DNA of 48,283 nt, taken from NCBI GenBank assembly GCA_036557185.1, contig DATBHZ010000182.1, positions 1 through 48,283 on the forward strand, in the 5' to 3' direction. The translations under genes and the position numbers were made by a program. This document shows, one piece after another, positions 41,669 to 48,283 of the stretch (within the stretch, counting starts at the first letter, position 1; every line of letters begins with the position of its first letter). The notes beneath the pieces are model-generated. The model searched no databases, was not told the origin of the DNA, and saw nothing but the letters and a program-made list of their open reading frames with translations. The DNA is from DATBHZ01 sp036557185. GTDB taxonomy: Bacteria; Actinomycetota; Acidimicrobiia; IMCC26256; JAENVU01.

Positions 41669-41686
41669 TATTTAACAACAATCATT
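41669..41686 (-). promoter_or_regulatory. AT-rich patch, possible Fur/PerR operator
   Basis: Read on the minus strand, AATGATTGTTGTTAAATA has 15 of 18 bases A/T in very GC-rich DNA. It lies 10 bases before the Fur start and overlaps the stop codon of the acyl-CoA ligase. Fur-class boxes are AT-rich, but the match to a 7-1-7 box is loose. Confidence 0.35.
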
Positions 41687-43178
41687 GGTGAGAAGCAAGC
41701 CAGGACTCACGGAGCTTGGGCTTGCGCACCTTGCCGTTCGGGTCCCGCGGGAGCTCGTCGACGAACTCCACGACCCGTGGCCGCTTGTAGTCCGCCATGT
41801 GCTCCCGCACGAACTCGACCACCTGCTCTTCCCCGAGCGACGAGCCGCCGGTGCGCTGCACCACCGCGTAGAGCACCTCTCCCCACTCCTCGTCGGGCAG
41901 CCCGAGCACCGCGCAGTCGACGACCTCGGGGTGCGTGAGGAGCGTCTCCTCGATCTCGCGGGGGTAGACGTTCACCCCTCCGGTGATCACCATGTCGGAT
42001 TTGCGGTCGGTGAGGTAGAGGTAGCCCTCGGGGTCGAGGTATCCGGCGTCGCCGACGCTGAAGAAGTCGCCGCGGTGGGTCGCTGCCGTCTTCTCGGGGT
42101 CGTTGTGGTACTCGAAGCTGCTCGCGGAGGGCTTCACCCAGACGGTCCCGAGCTCCCCCGCCGGCAGCTCCTCGCCGTCGTCGTCGAGGATGACGAACTC
42201 GTTGCCCGGCATGGGCCGCCCCACGCTGCCCGGGTGCGCGAGCCACTCGTCGGGCGAGATCGCCGTGCCCCCGCCCTCGGACGCGCCGTAGTACTCCCAG
42301 ACCTTGTCCTTGCCGACGAAGTCCATGAACGCGCGCTTCACCGGGATCGGGCACGGCGCGGCGGCGTGCATCACCAGACGCAGCGAGCTGAGATCCGGGG
42401 CGTTCCGCTCGGCCTCCGGCAGGGCGAGGATGCGCTGGAAGTTCGCGGGCACCATGTGGGTGTTCGTGACCCCGTGCTGCTCGATGAGGCGCAGCGCGGT
42501 CGCGGCGTCCCAGGTGCGCATGACGATCACGTGGGCACCGATCGCGAGATGCATCTGCGACCAGAACGCGGGGCCGGAGTGGTAGAGGGGCCCCACCGCC
42601 AGGTGCACGTCGTCGGAGCCGAGCCCCCAGCGCTCGCCGCTCATCGCAACACCGGCGGCGCGCCGGCGGAAGTCGTCCTTGCCGATGGCAACGCCCTTCG
42701 GCCGTCCCGTGGTTCCGGACGTGTACGCCATCCACGTGGGCCAGCCGTCGCCGATCGTGGCCTCGTCCTCGAGCTCACCATCGGCCTGGGGCCAGCCGTC
42801 CTCGGCATAGAGGCGCGGCACCTCGGCAACGTGCGCGAGGGCCGGCTCGAGATCCCGCGTGACGACCACGGCCTTCGCACCCGAGTCCTCGACGATCCAT
42901 CCCGCCTCGTCCGCCTTGAAGTGCGTGTTCACCGGGACCGCGATCGCCCCGAGGCGCCCGGCGCCGTGCACCGCCTCGTAGAACTCGATCGAGTTGGGCA
43001 GCATGATCGCGACGCTGTCGCCGCGCCTCACGCCGGCCGCGTGCAGCGCGTGAGCGCATCTTCGGGCCGCGTCGTTCAGCTCGCGATACGTCCGGGTGGT
43101 TCCGTCGACCGTAAGCGCGGGTGCGTCGGGCCGGCGCCTCGCATTGGCGATGACGCCTGCGGACTCTGGTGATGCCAT
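41682..43178 (-). CDS. AMP-forming acyl-CoA synthetase/ligase
   Basis: 498 residues of the ANL superfamily. The phosphate-binding loop YTSGTTGRPKG is near 151-161, the adenine motif YYGASEGGG near 295, the hinge motif YLYLTDRKSDMVITGG near 390-405, and the catalytic lysine is in DPNGKVRKPKL near the end. It should activate a fatty or aromatic acid as acyl-AMP and then acyl-CoA. Length and order fit the short actinobacterial FadD-like enzymes. The ATG at 43178 is preferred, since the open frame upstream overlaps another likely gene. The substrate is unknown. Confidence 0.9.
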   Translation of the reverse strand: MASPESAGVIANARRRPDAPALTVDGTTRTYRELNDAARRCAHALHAAGVRRGDSVAIMLPNSIEFYEAVHGAGRLGAIAVPVNTHFKADEAGWIVEDSGAKAVVVTRDLEPALAHVAEVPRLYAEDGWPQADGELEDEATIGDGWPTWMAYTSGTTGRPKGVAIGKDDFRRRAAGVAMSGERWGLGSDDVHLAVGPLYHSGPAFWSQMHLAIGAHVIVMRTWDAATALRLIEQHGVTNTHMVPANFQRILALPEAERNAPDLSSLRLVMHAAAPCPIPVKRAFMDFVGKDKVWEYYGASEGGGTAISPDEWLAHPGSVGRPMPGNEFVILDDDGEELPAGELGTVWVKPSASSFEYHNDPEKTAATHRGDFFSVGDAGYLDPEGYLYLTDRKSDMVITGGVNVYPREIEETLLTHPEVVDCAVLGLPDEEWGEVLYAVVQRTGGSSLGEEQVVEFVREHMADYKRPRVVEFVDELPRDPNGKVRKPKLRESWLASHQ

Positions 43179-43570
43179 GCCGACATCTTGTCCGCTGCCA
43201 CGTACTCGCCGCGGCCCGTCCGGATCACGACGCCGCGGCGCAGCTCGGCTCGCAAGGCATCCGAGATCGATTTCCGCGGGTTGCCTGCCGCTCGAGCCCC
43301 GCGAGCCAGGAGCGCCCGGTCGAGCTCGGCGATGCGGAGAGGTCGTGCCGACCCCCGGAGCACGACGCGAATCCGCGCGAGCCATCGCGTCAGATCCAGC
43401 CGCTCCTCGACGAGACAGGCGATCTCCCGGTCCACCGCCTCGAGCTCCTCGGTCATCCGATCGCGCAGCTCGAACGTCTCCCGACGCCGTGCTCCAGCCA
43501 CGCCGGCGAACCACCGCCCACGCAACAAGAAACGCCGGAGCTCCGGCTCGATGAGATCGTCCGCCCGCAT
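43076..43570 (-). CDS. Possible winged-helix protein overlapping the ligase start
   Basis: 164 residues from ATG 43570. A charged helical N-terminal part with a coiled-coil look (RDRMTEELEAVDREIACLV) leads to a segment typical of a winged helix: RIAELDRALLARGAR, then KSISDALRAELRRG, then VVIRTGRGEYVAA. This recalls HARE-type wing domains. The end overlaps the acyl-CoA ligase by 103 bases, and the last 35 residues look non-native, so the C-terminus or the frame may be wrong. If real, it heads the eleven-gene minus-strand run. Confidence 0.5.
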   Translation of the reverse strand: MRADDLIEPELRRFLLRGRWFAGVAGARRRETFELRDRMTEELEAVDREIACLVEERLDLTRWLARIRVVLRGSARPLRIAELDRALLARGARAAGNPRKSISDALRAELRRGVVIRTGRGEYVAADKMSAWHHQSPQASSPMRGAGPTHPRLRSTEPPGRIAS

Positions 43571-43637
43571 GGGCCGGAGCATGGCCGAGGGGTGTGACAG
43601 TGCTCGGGGGACCCTCGCGCGTTTCGCCGTCCGACTG

Positions 43638-43698
43638 CCTCGCACGTTTTCGCTCGGATGGCTCGGGGGCTCGGACCCCTCAGCGAAAACGTGCGAGG
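43638..43698. repeat. Perfect 17-bp inverted repeat in a divergent promoter region
   Basis: CCTCGCACGTTTTCGCT (43638-43654), 27-base loop, AGCGAAAACGTGCGAGG (43682-43698). The arms match at every base and the loop can itself pair GGGG with CCCC. It sits between two genes that diverge (starts at 43570 and 43778), so it is not an ordinary terminator; an operator, a regulatory RNA hairpin or a remnant of a mobile repeat are options. Confidence 0.75.
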
Positions 43699-43758
43699 GC
43701 GCTCGTAAGGACCCGAAATTCCTCCCACCACGCGGCAATCCTGGACCGGGCGTCGTGC

Positions 43759-43794
43759 CCGGAATACCATTCCGGATATGGGGAACGTCGTTCC
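43759..43794 (+). promoter_or_regulatory. Two related palindromes at the TetR start, likely operator
   Basis: CCGGAATACCATTCCGG (43759-43775) ends three bases before the ATG at 43778, and GGAACGTCGTTCC (43782-43794) lies in the first codons. Both are perfect palindromes with a 3-base centre and the shared form GGAAY-N3-RTTCC, and their centres are 21 bases apart, two helical turns. This is what a TetR autoregulatory site looks like. Confidence 0.5.
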
Positions 43795-44374
43795 GGGTCT
43801 TGCCGACAGAACCCTCTCCGACCGGCAGGAGGCCTACGCCGCGGAGATCCGTGCCCTGCTCGACGCCGCCCTCCAGGTGATGCAGCGCGACGAGACGCTC
43901 GACCCTCGTGTCAGCGACATCGTCAAGAAGTCGGGCCTCAGCAACCAGGCCTTCTACCGCCACTTCCGCGGCAAGGACGAGCTGCTCCTGGCGCTGCTCG
44001 AGGACGGGCAGGAGCGGCTCACCGCCAGCGTGGAGCGTCGTGCTGCGCGGGCGACGACCGATGCCGGGAAGGTGACCGCGTGGATCGAAGCGGTGCTGGC
44101 GCAAGCGCGCGACCCGCAGGCCGCGGCCGCCACTCGCCCCTTCGCCATCAACGGCGACCGGCTCGCCGCGTCCTTTCCCGTGGAATCGCGGCGGTCGCGG
44201 GAGCGGCTGCTCGAGCCGCTCTCTGCCGTGGTGGGCGAGGAGTCGGCGCTCGCGATCTACCACCTCGCGATGGGATCGATGCAGACCGCCCTCGTCGAGC
44301 GGCGGCCGCCCACCAAGGGAGAGATCGACGGGCTCGTCGCATTCGCGTTGCGGGGGTGCCGCCTTGGAACGTGA
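43778..44374 (+). CDS. TetR family transcriptional regulator
   Basis: 198 residues. The HTH is at about residues 22-72, with RVSDIVKKSGLSNQAFYRHF containing the recognition helix and then GKDELLLALLEDG. The C-terminal helical domain is the ligand-binding and dimer part and does not reveal the ligand. No ordinary ribosome site precedes the ATG; a palindrome occupies that position. The last 11 bases overlap the OFOR gamma gene, so the regulator is co-transcribed with the pathway it probably controls, and an acyl-CoA or 2-oxoacid effector is a fair guess. Confidence 0.9.
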   Translation: MGNVVPGLADRTLSDRQEAYAAEIRALLDAALQVMQRDETLDPRVSDIVKKSGLSNQAFYRHFRGKDELLLALLEDGQERLTASVERRAARATTDAGKVTAWIEAVLAQARDPQAAAATRPFAINGDRLAASFPVESRRSRERLLEPLSAVVGEESALAIYHLAMGSMQTALVERRPPTKGEIDGLVAFALRGCRLGT

Positions 44375-44900
44375 GCTCCTGATCACCGGGATCGGCGGCC
44401 AAGGGGTCCAGCTCGCCGCGCAGGTCATCGCACGTGCGGCGACGATCGAGGGCCGGCACGTGATGCTCTTCGGCGTGTACGCCGGTGCGATGCGCGGCAT
44501 GAACACCGACGCCGCGGTCGTGGTCGGTGACGGGCCGCTCCACACTCCCCCGATCGTGTCGAGGACGGGGTCGGCGATCGCGATGCACGACAAGTACTGG
44601 GCGCCGCTGTCGAGGAAGCTGCGCAAGGGCGCACTGGTGATGGTCAACGAATCGACCTTCGAAGCCGAGGTCGACACGACCGCCTACGAGGTCGTCCGCG
44701 TCCCGGCGACGGAGATCGCGGCCGAGCTCGACAACCAGATGGGAGCGTCGATGGCGATCGCCGGCGCGTACGCCGCGCGATCGGGGCTCGTCGGCATCGA
44801 TGCTTTGGTCGAGGGGATGCGCGAAAGCATCCCGCCCTACCGCCGCCAGCACATCGCGGCCAACGAGGCCACCTTGAGAGTGGGGTACGAGCGTGCCTAG
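44364..44900 (+). CDS. 2-oxoacid:ferredoxin oxidoreductase, gamma subunit
   Basis: 178 residues from a TTG at 44364. The opening ELLITGIGGQGVQLAAQ is diagnostic of the OFOR gamma subunit, and RGMNTDAAVVVGD and the later MVNESTFEAEV segment match the family. This subunit helps bind coenzyme A and shape the catalytic core. It is the first of four separate subunit genes (gamma, delta, alpha, beta), each overlapping the next. Separate subunits are typical of branched-chain (VOR), pyruvate or 2-oxoglutarate enzymes. Confidence 0.9.
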   Translation: MERELLITGIGGQGVQLAAQVIARAATIEGRHVMLFGVYAGAMRGMNTDAAVVVGDGPLHTPPIVSRTGSAIAMHDKYWAPLSRKLRKGALVMVNESTFEAEVDTTAYEVVRVPATEIAAELDNQMGASMAIAGAYAARSGLVGIDALVEGMRESIPPYRRQHIAANEATLRVGYERA

Positions 44901-45117
44901 TCGTGGGACCGTCACGATCGACGTGGCCGTGTGCAAAGGATGCGAGCTCTGCATCCCCGCGTGCCCACCGAAGGTGCTCGAGATGAGCACCGCCGTGAAC
45001 CACCTCGGGTACCGCTACCCCATCCTCCACGACGGTTGCACCGGCTGCATGGCCTGCCAGCTCGTGTGCCCGGACTTCGTGTTCGAGGTGTTCCGCCAGC
45101 CGAGGAGCGCCGCATGA
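44893..45117 (+). CDS. 2-oxoacid:ferredoxin oxidoreductase, delta (2x[4Fe-4S]) subunit
   Basis: 74 residues from a GTG at 44893. Two complete [4Fe-4S] motifs are present: CKGCELCIPACP (14-25) and CTGCMACQLVCP (49-60). It transfers electrons from the thiamine-diphosphate site to free ferredoxin. The gene overlaps the gamma gene by eight bases and the alpha gene by four. Confidence 0.92.
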   Translation: MPSRGTVTIDVAVCKGCELCIPACPPKVLEMSTAVNHLGYRYPILHDGCTGCMACQLVCPDFVFEVFRQPRSAA

Positions 45118-46217
45118 AGCTCATGGAAGGGTCGGTGGCGATGACCGAGGCGTCGATCGCGGCGGGCTGCAAGTTCTTCGCCGGCTATCCGATGACGCCG
45201 TTCACGGAGCTCCTCGAGAGCTTCGCCGCACGTCTCCCCCAGGAGGGAGGCGTGTGCATCAACGCCGAGAGCGAGCTCGAGGCCGTCGGCATGGCGTGGG
45301 GTGCCCTCGCGACGGGCGCGCGCGCTGCGACCGGCTCGACCGGTCAGGGCCTCAGTCTCATGCAGGAGAGCTTCAGCGAGATCACGCTCGCCGAGCTCCC
45401 GCTCGTGATCTTCAACATGGCGCGCGGCGGGCAGGACTACTTCCAGGCCACCCGCGGGGGCGGCCACGGCGACTACCGCCACATCGTCCTCGCGCCCATG
45501 GACATCAACGAGGCGGTCGAGCTCACGCAGCTCGCATTCCACCTCGCCGACAAGTGGCGGAATCCCGTGCTCGTGTACGGCGACTACCTGATCGCGCACA
45601 CGAACGCGGCCGTCGAGGTCGAGGCGATCGAGTTCGGCGAGGCCGCGCCCGACCGGTCGTGGGCCATGGACGGGTCGAAGGGCGGGAGTGGCGACTCGAG
45701 GATCATCACGCCGCTCGGCTTCGGAAAGGCGGGGAAGCCGAGTGCCGGCATCGAGGCCCACACACGGGCGGTGGCCGAGAAGCACCGGCGTATCGAGGCG
45801 AGCGAGGTTCGCGTCGAGACCGGGTTCCTCGAGGATGCCGAGACTGTGCTGGTTGCGTTCGGCACACCCGGCAAGTTCATCCGGTACCTCGTGCACGAGC
45901 TCCGCGACGAGGGTGAGCGTGTGGGCTACGTGCGCCCGATCACGCTCTGGCCGTTCCCCTATGACGCGATCGCCGAGGCAGCGGAGGGAGCCGAGCGCGT
46001 CGGAGTGTTCGAGCTGTGCGCGGGCCAGATGATCGACGACGTGAGGCTCGGCGTGCTCGGCCGCGCGCCCGTGACCGGCATCGGTGGCATCTCGCAGGAC
46101 AGCTCCGGCTTCGGCGTGGGACCGCTGCTCGATGCCGAGATCATCCGGGAGCGGATCCTCGCCCTGCATCGGGGCGAGCCGCTCCCCGATCTGCCGACCA
46201 GTGAGAGGATCGTGTGA
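45114..46217 (+). CDS. 2-oxoacid:ferredoxin oxidoreductase, alpha subunit (VorB-like)
   Basis: 367 residues. The N-terminal pyrimidine-binding domain has EASIAAGCKFFAGYPMTPFTEL near 13-34, the catalytic Glu region in INAESELEAVGMAWGA near 49-64 and GSTGQGLSLMQE near 73. The transketolase-like C-terminal domain contains VLVAFGTPGKFIRYLV. The length and motifs agree with 3-methyl-2-oxobutanoate (VOR) or 2-oxoglutarate type subunits, which cannot be separated by eye. It oxidatively decarboxylates a 2-oxoacid to acyl-CoA. Its ATG overlaps the ferredoxin stop. Confidence 0.9.
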   Translation: MKLMEGSVAMTEASIAAGCKFFAGYPMTPFTELLESFAARLPQEGGVCINAESELEAVGMAWGALATGARAATGSTGQGLSLMQESFSEITLAELPLVIFNMARGGQDYFQATRGGGHGDYRHIVLAPMDINEAVELTQLAFHLADKWRNPVLVYGDYLIAHTNAAVEVEAIEFGEAAPDRSWAMDGSKGGSGDSRIITPLGFGKAGKPSAGIEAHTRAVAEKHRRIEASEVRVETGFLEDAETVLVAFGTPGKFIRYLVHELRDEGERVGYVRPITLWPFPYDAIAEAAEGAERVGVFELCAGQMIDDVRLGVLGRAPVTGIGGISQDSSGFGVGPLLDAEIIRERILALHRGEPLPDLPTSERIV

Positions 46218-47056
46218 TGGCGAGCGAGATGCAGCTCATCGGCAAGCAGAAGCCCGACCTGCTGCTCACGCAAGAGCATCAGATGTGCCCCGGGTGCGGC
46301 GAGCCGATCGCGTTGCGGGACTGTCTGGAGACGATCCAGGAGCTCGGGCTCGCGCAGCGAACGATCGCCGTCGCCGGCATCGGCTGCTACACGGGCTTCT
46401 CGATGACCACCGACCTCGATCTCGTACAGGCCCTCCACGGCCGCGCGCCGAGCGTGGCGACCGGCGTCAAGCGGATGCTCCCGGACGCCATCGTGTACAC
46501 GCTCCAGGGCGACGGCGACATGGTCAACGAGGGCCTGCAGGAGGTGCTGCACACGGCCGCACGCGGCGAGAGCATCACGTGTGTGCTCCTGAACAACGGG
46601 GTGTTCGGCGAGACGGGCGGCCACATGACCGCCACGTCGGTGATCGGGCAGCGCACGAAGAACACGCTCGACGGCCGCGACGCGGGATACCACGGGTACC
46701 CGATCCTGATCGGAGACCTCATCGCGCGCCTCGAGGGCGCGGCCTACGTCGCCCGCGGCAGCGTCCACAACGCGGGCGGGGTCGCCCGTACGAAGAGGAT
46801 GTTCCGCCGCGCGTTCGAGACCCAGATGCGCGGCGAGGGCTTCACGTTCGTCGAGGTGCTGACGATGTGCCCCACCGGATGGTTCATCCCGACGGTCGAG
46901 GGCCCGGAGTACATGAACGACACGCTCGGTGAGGTGCACGTGATGGGTGAGCTCAAGGTGGACGGGGTCGTCAAGACCACCGAGGAGCTGCACGCCGAGA
47001 ACGTGCAGAAGGCAGCCGAGATGGAGCAGAAGTTCGCTCGGGGTGGGCTCGAGTAG
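46217..47056 (+). CDS. 2-oxoacid:ferredoxin oxidoreductase, beta subunit
   Basis: 279 residues from the ATG at 46217 (a GTG one codon earlier is possible). CPGCG at 24-28 and LQGDGDMVNEG near 93-103 form the thiamine-diphosphate/Mg site, and NNGVFGETGG follows near 118. It completes the catalytic heterotetramer with the three preceding gene products. The start overlaps the alpha stop by one base, and the next gene starts directly after its TAG. Confidence 0.92.
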   Translation: MASEMQLIGKQKPDLLLTQEHQMCPGCGEPIALRDCLETIQELGLAQRTIAVAGIGCYTGFSMTTDLDLVQALHGRAPSVATGVKRMLPDAIVYTLQGDGDMVNEGLQEVLHTAARGESITCVLLNNGVFGETGGHMTATSVIGQRTKNTLDGRDAGYHGYPILIGDLIARLEGAAYVARGSVHNAGGVARTKRMFRRAFETQMRGEGFTFVEVLTMCPTGWFIPTVEGPEYMNDTLGEVHVMGELKVDGVVKTTEELHAENVQKAAEMEQKFARGGLE

Positions 47057-48205
47057 ATGGACTTCACGTACCCCCCGGAAGCCGAGGCCTTCCGGAAGGA
47101 GATCCGCACCTGGCTCGACGAGCACCTGACGGACGAGCAACGTGGCGACGGCTCCGGATACTCGATGGAGATGTCACCCGCACGGCTCGAGGTCCTGCGT
47201 GCGTGGAATCGCGAGCTCGCGGACGCGCGCTACGCGGCCATCGCGTGGCCCGAGGAGTACGGCGGGCGCGGCGCCGGGATCATGGAGCAGGTCGTCTTCG
47301 CCGAGGAGATGCACCGCAGCAAGGCGCCCGGAACGCTGAACCCCCTCGGACTGTCGAACATCGCGCCGGCGATCATCCAACACGGGACCGAAGAGCAGAA
47401 ACGCACGCTGCTCCCGCGGATGCTCCGCGGCGACGACATCTGGTGCCAAGGCTTCAGCGAGCCCGACGCGGGCAGTGACCTCGCGAGCCTCAAGACGTCG
47501 GCCGTCCTCGACGGCGACCACTTCGTCGTCAACGGCCAGAAGACCTGGAACACGCTCGGGCACCTCGCGAACTGGTGTGCCCTGCTCGCGCGCACCGATC
47601 CCGACGCCCCCAAGCACAGGGGCATCTCGTACCTGCTGGTCGACATGACGCTTCCGGGGGTGGAGGTGCGTCCCCTCGTCACGATCACGGGAGAGCGCGA
47701 ATTCAACGAGATCTTCTTCACCGACGTGCACGTGCCCAGGAACGCGCTGCTCGGACCGTTGCACGAGGGTTGGGCGGTCGCGATGACGACGCTCGCGTAC
47801 GAGCGGGGGACCGTCGCCAACCTCCACCTCGGCCTGCGCTCGAAGATCGCCAGGCTGCTCGAGCTCGCCAAGGAGACGGGCGCTGCCGGAGACCCCGTGA
47901 TGCGGCAAGAGCTCGCTCGCGTGTACCTGGAGGGAGAGCTGCTCAAGCTCGTGAGCGAACGCGCGCTCAGCGGCGCGCTCCACGGCCGGGCGCTCGGGCC
48001 CGAGTCGAGCATCGCGAAGCTCGTCTGGAGCGAGGCTGAGCAGCACCTCGGCGAGGTCGCCGGCGACGTGCTCGGGCTCGATGCCAACAGCGGGCAGTGG
48101 GGCCGCGACCGCGTCTACTCGCGAGCGCTCACGATCGCCGGAGGGACAACGCAGGTGAACAAGAACATCCTCGCGACGCGGATCCTCGGGCTCCCCCGGA
48201 GCTAG
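47057..48205 (+). CDS. Acyl-CoA dehydrogenase family protein, OFOR-linked
   Basis: 382 residues. Signature FSEPDAGSDLASL near 133-145, NGQKTWNTLGHLANWC near 157, KHRGISYLLVDM near 188, and C-terminal TIAGGTTQVNKNILATRILGLP. It should oxidise an acyl-CoA to the enoyl-CoA using FAD and ETF. The ATG follows the beta-subunit stop without a gap. An acyl-CoA made by the OFOR would be a direct substrate, so a branched-chain acyl-CoA is an attractive guess. Confidence 0.92.
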   Translation: MDFTYPPEAEAFRKEIRTWLDEHLTDEQRGDGSGYSMEMSPARLEVLRAWNRELADARYAAIAWPEEYGGRGAGIMEQVVFAEEMHRSKAPGTLNPLGLSNIAPAIIQHGTEEQKRTLLPRMLRGDDIWCQGFSEPDAGSDLASLKTSAVLDGDHFVVNGQKTWNTLGHLANWCALLARTDPDAPKHRGISYLLVDMTLPGVEVRPLVTITGEREFNEIFFTDVHVPRNALLGPLHEGWAVAMTTLAYERGTVANLHLGLRSKIARLLELAKETGAAGDPVMRQELARVYLEGELLKLVSERALSGALHGRALGPESSIAKLVWSEAEQHLGEVAGDVLGLDANSGQWGRDRVYSRALTIAGGTTQVNKNILATRILGLPRS

Positions 48206-48283
48206 ACCCCCACCGGCACGTTCGAGAACCCCGCGACGTTCACCATCTGGACGCGCCGCAACCCGCCTTCGTCGACCGTGTAC
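48202..48283 (-). CDS. C-terminal fragment of an unidentified protein
   Basis: A minus-strand frame enters from the right edge and ends at TAG 48202-48204, giving about 27 residues: YTVDEGGLRRVQMVNVAG then FSNVPVGV. The bias at codon position three (G/C) supports real coding, and it converges on the acyl-CoA dehydrogenase with a four-base overlap. It is too short to identify. Confidence 0.45.
   Translation of the reverse strand, partial: YTVDEGGLRRVQMVNVAGFSNVPVGV

Noticed and set aside
43188..43880. 230-residue plus-strand frame across the divergent intergenic region
   Set aside because: Ser/Arg-rich without domain and it crosses the TetR start in another frame.

Overview
This is a high-GC window with dense gene packing, many GTG/TTG starts and overlapping start/stop codons. 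The gene set points to an actinobacterium: F420-type luciferase-like oxidoreductases, several acyl-CoA dehydrogenases, poly-Thr cell-envelope proteins, a C-terminal LAxSG-like sorting signal and a GGGTA-type stress promoter class. I would guess an uncultured soil or aquatic Actinomycetota, possibly Acidimicrobiia. No rRNA or ribosomal protein is present to prove this.

Layout. 1-189: the right end of an IS481-like insertion sequence, abutting a tRNA-Val. 301-4332: a two-FtsX-domain ABC permease, a short-chain dehydrogenase (SDR) and a phosphoribosyltransferase. 4418-7452: an acyl-CoA dehydrogenase, a conserved protein of unknown function and a J-domain protein. 7479-11127: a three-gene operon (GlcD-type flavoprotein, thiamine-diphosphate enzyme, class I glutamine amidotransferase). 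11138-13855: two divergent lipoproteins and a regulator made of two TetR units in one chain. 14022-18602: a 1526-residue surface protein with eleven DUF11 repeats. 18614-31262: a stretch with the look of a general-stress region: a membrane protein, a small acidic protein, an HTH/CsbD reading frame, a four-gene operon (pyruvate-oxidase-like enzyme, FAD/Fe-S 2-hydroxyacid dehydrogenase, enolase-superfamily enzyme, GH15 glycosidase), an SDR, a low-affinity iron permease-like protein and a GAF-GAF-SpoIIE phosphatase, followed by tRNA-Gly. 31439-32335: an LLM oxidoreductase. 32354-43570 (minus strand): eleven closely packed genes, including a Fur/rubrerythrin/Fe-S/DUF3501 oxidative-stress group, dut, two F420-type paralogues, a membrane spermidine-synthase-like protein and a FUSC-type transporter. 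43778-48205: a TetR regulator leading a four-subunit 2-oxoacid:ferredoxin oxidoreductase and an acyl-CoA dehydrogenase. The window ends inside a minus-strand gene.

How the parts may work together. Two loci pair an FAD 2-hydroxyacid dehydrogenase with a thiamine-diphosphate 2-oxoacid enzyme. One of them adds an enolase-superfamily enzyme, suggesting oxidation of hydroxy acids to 2-oxo acids and then decarboxylation. The OFOR/acyl-CoA dehydrogenase operon suits branched-chain 2-oxoacid oxidation to acyl-CoA and then enoyl-CoA. Four transcription units between 19.4 and 29.5 kb are preceded by a similar GNNN-N15/16-GGGTA promoter pattern, like actinobacterial SigB/SigF promoters, and a SpoIIE-type phosphatase lies beside them. 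This candidate stress regulon is the most interesting higher-order signal in the window. All functions are read from sequence motifs by eye; no database search or folding program was run.
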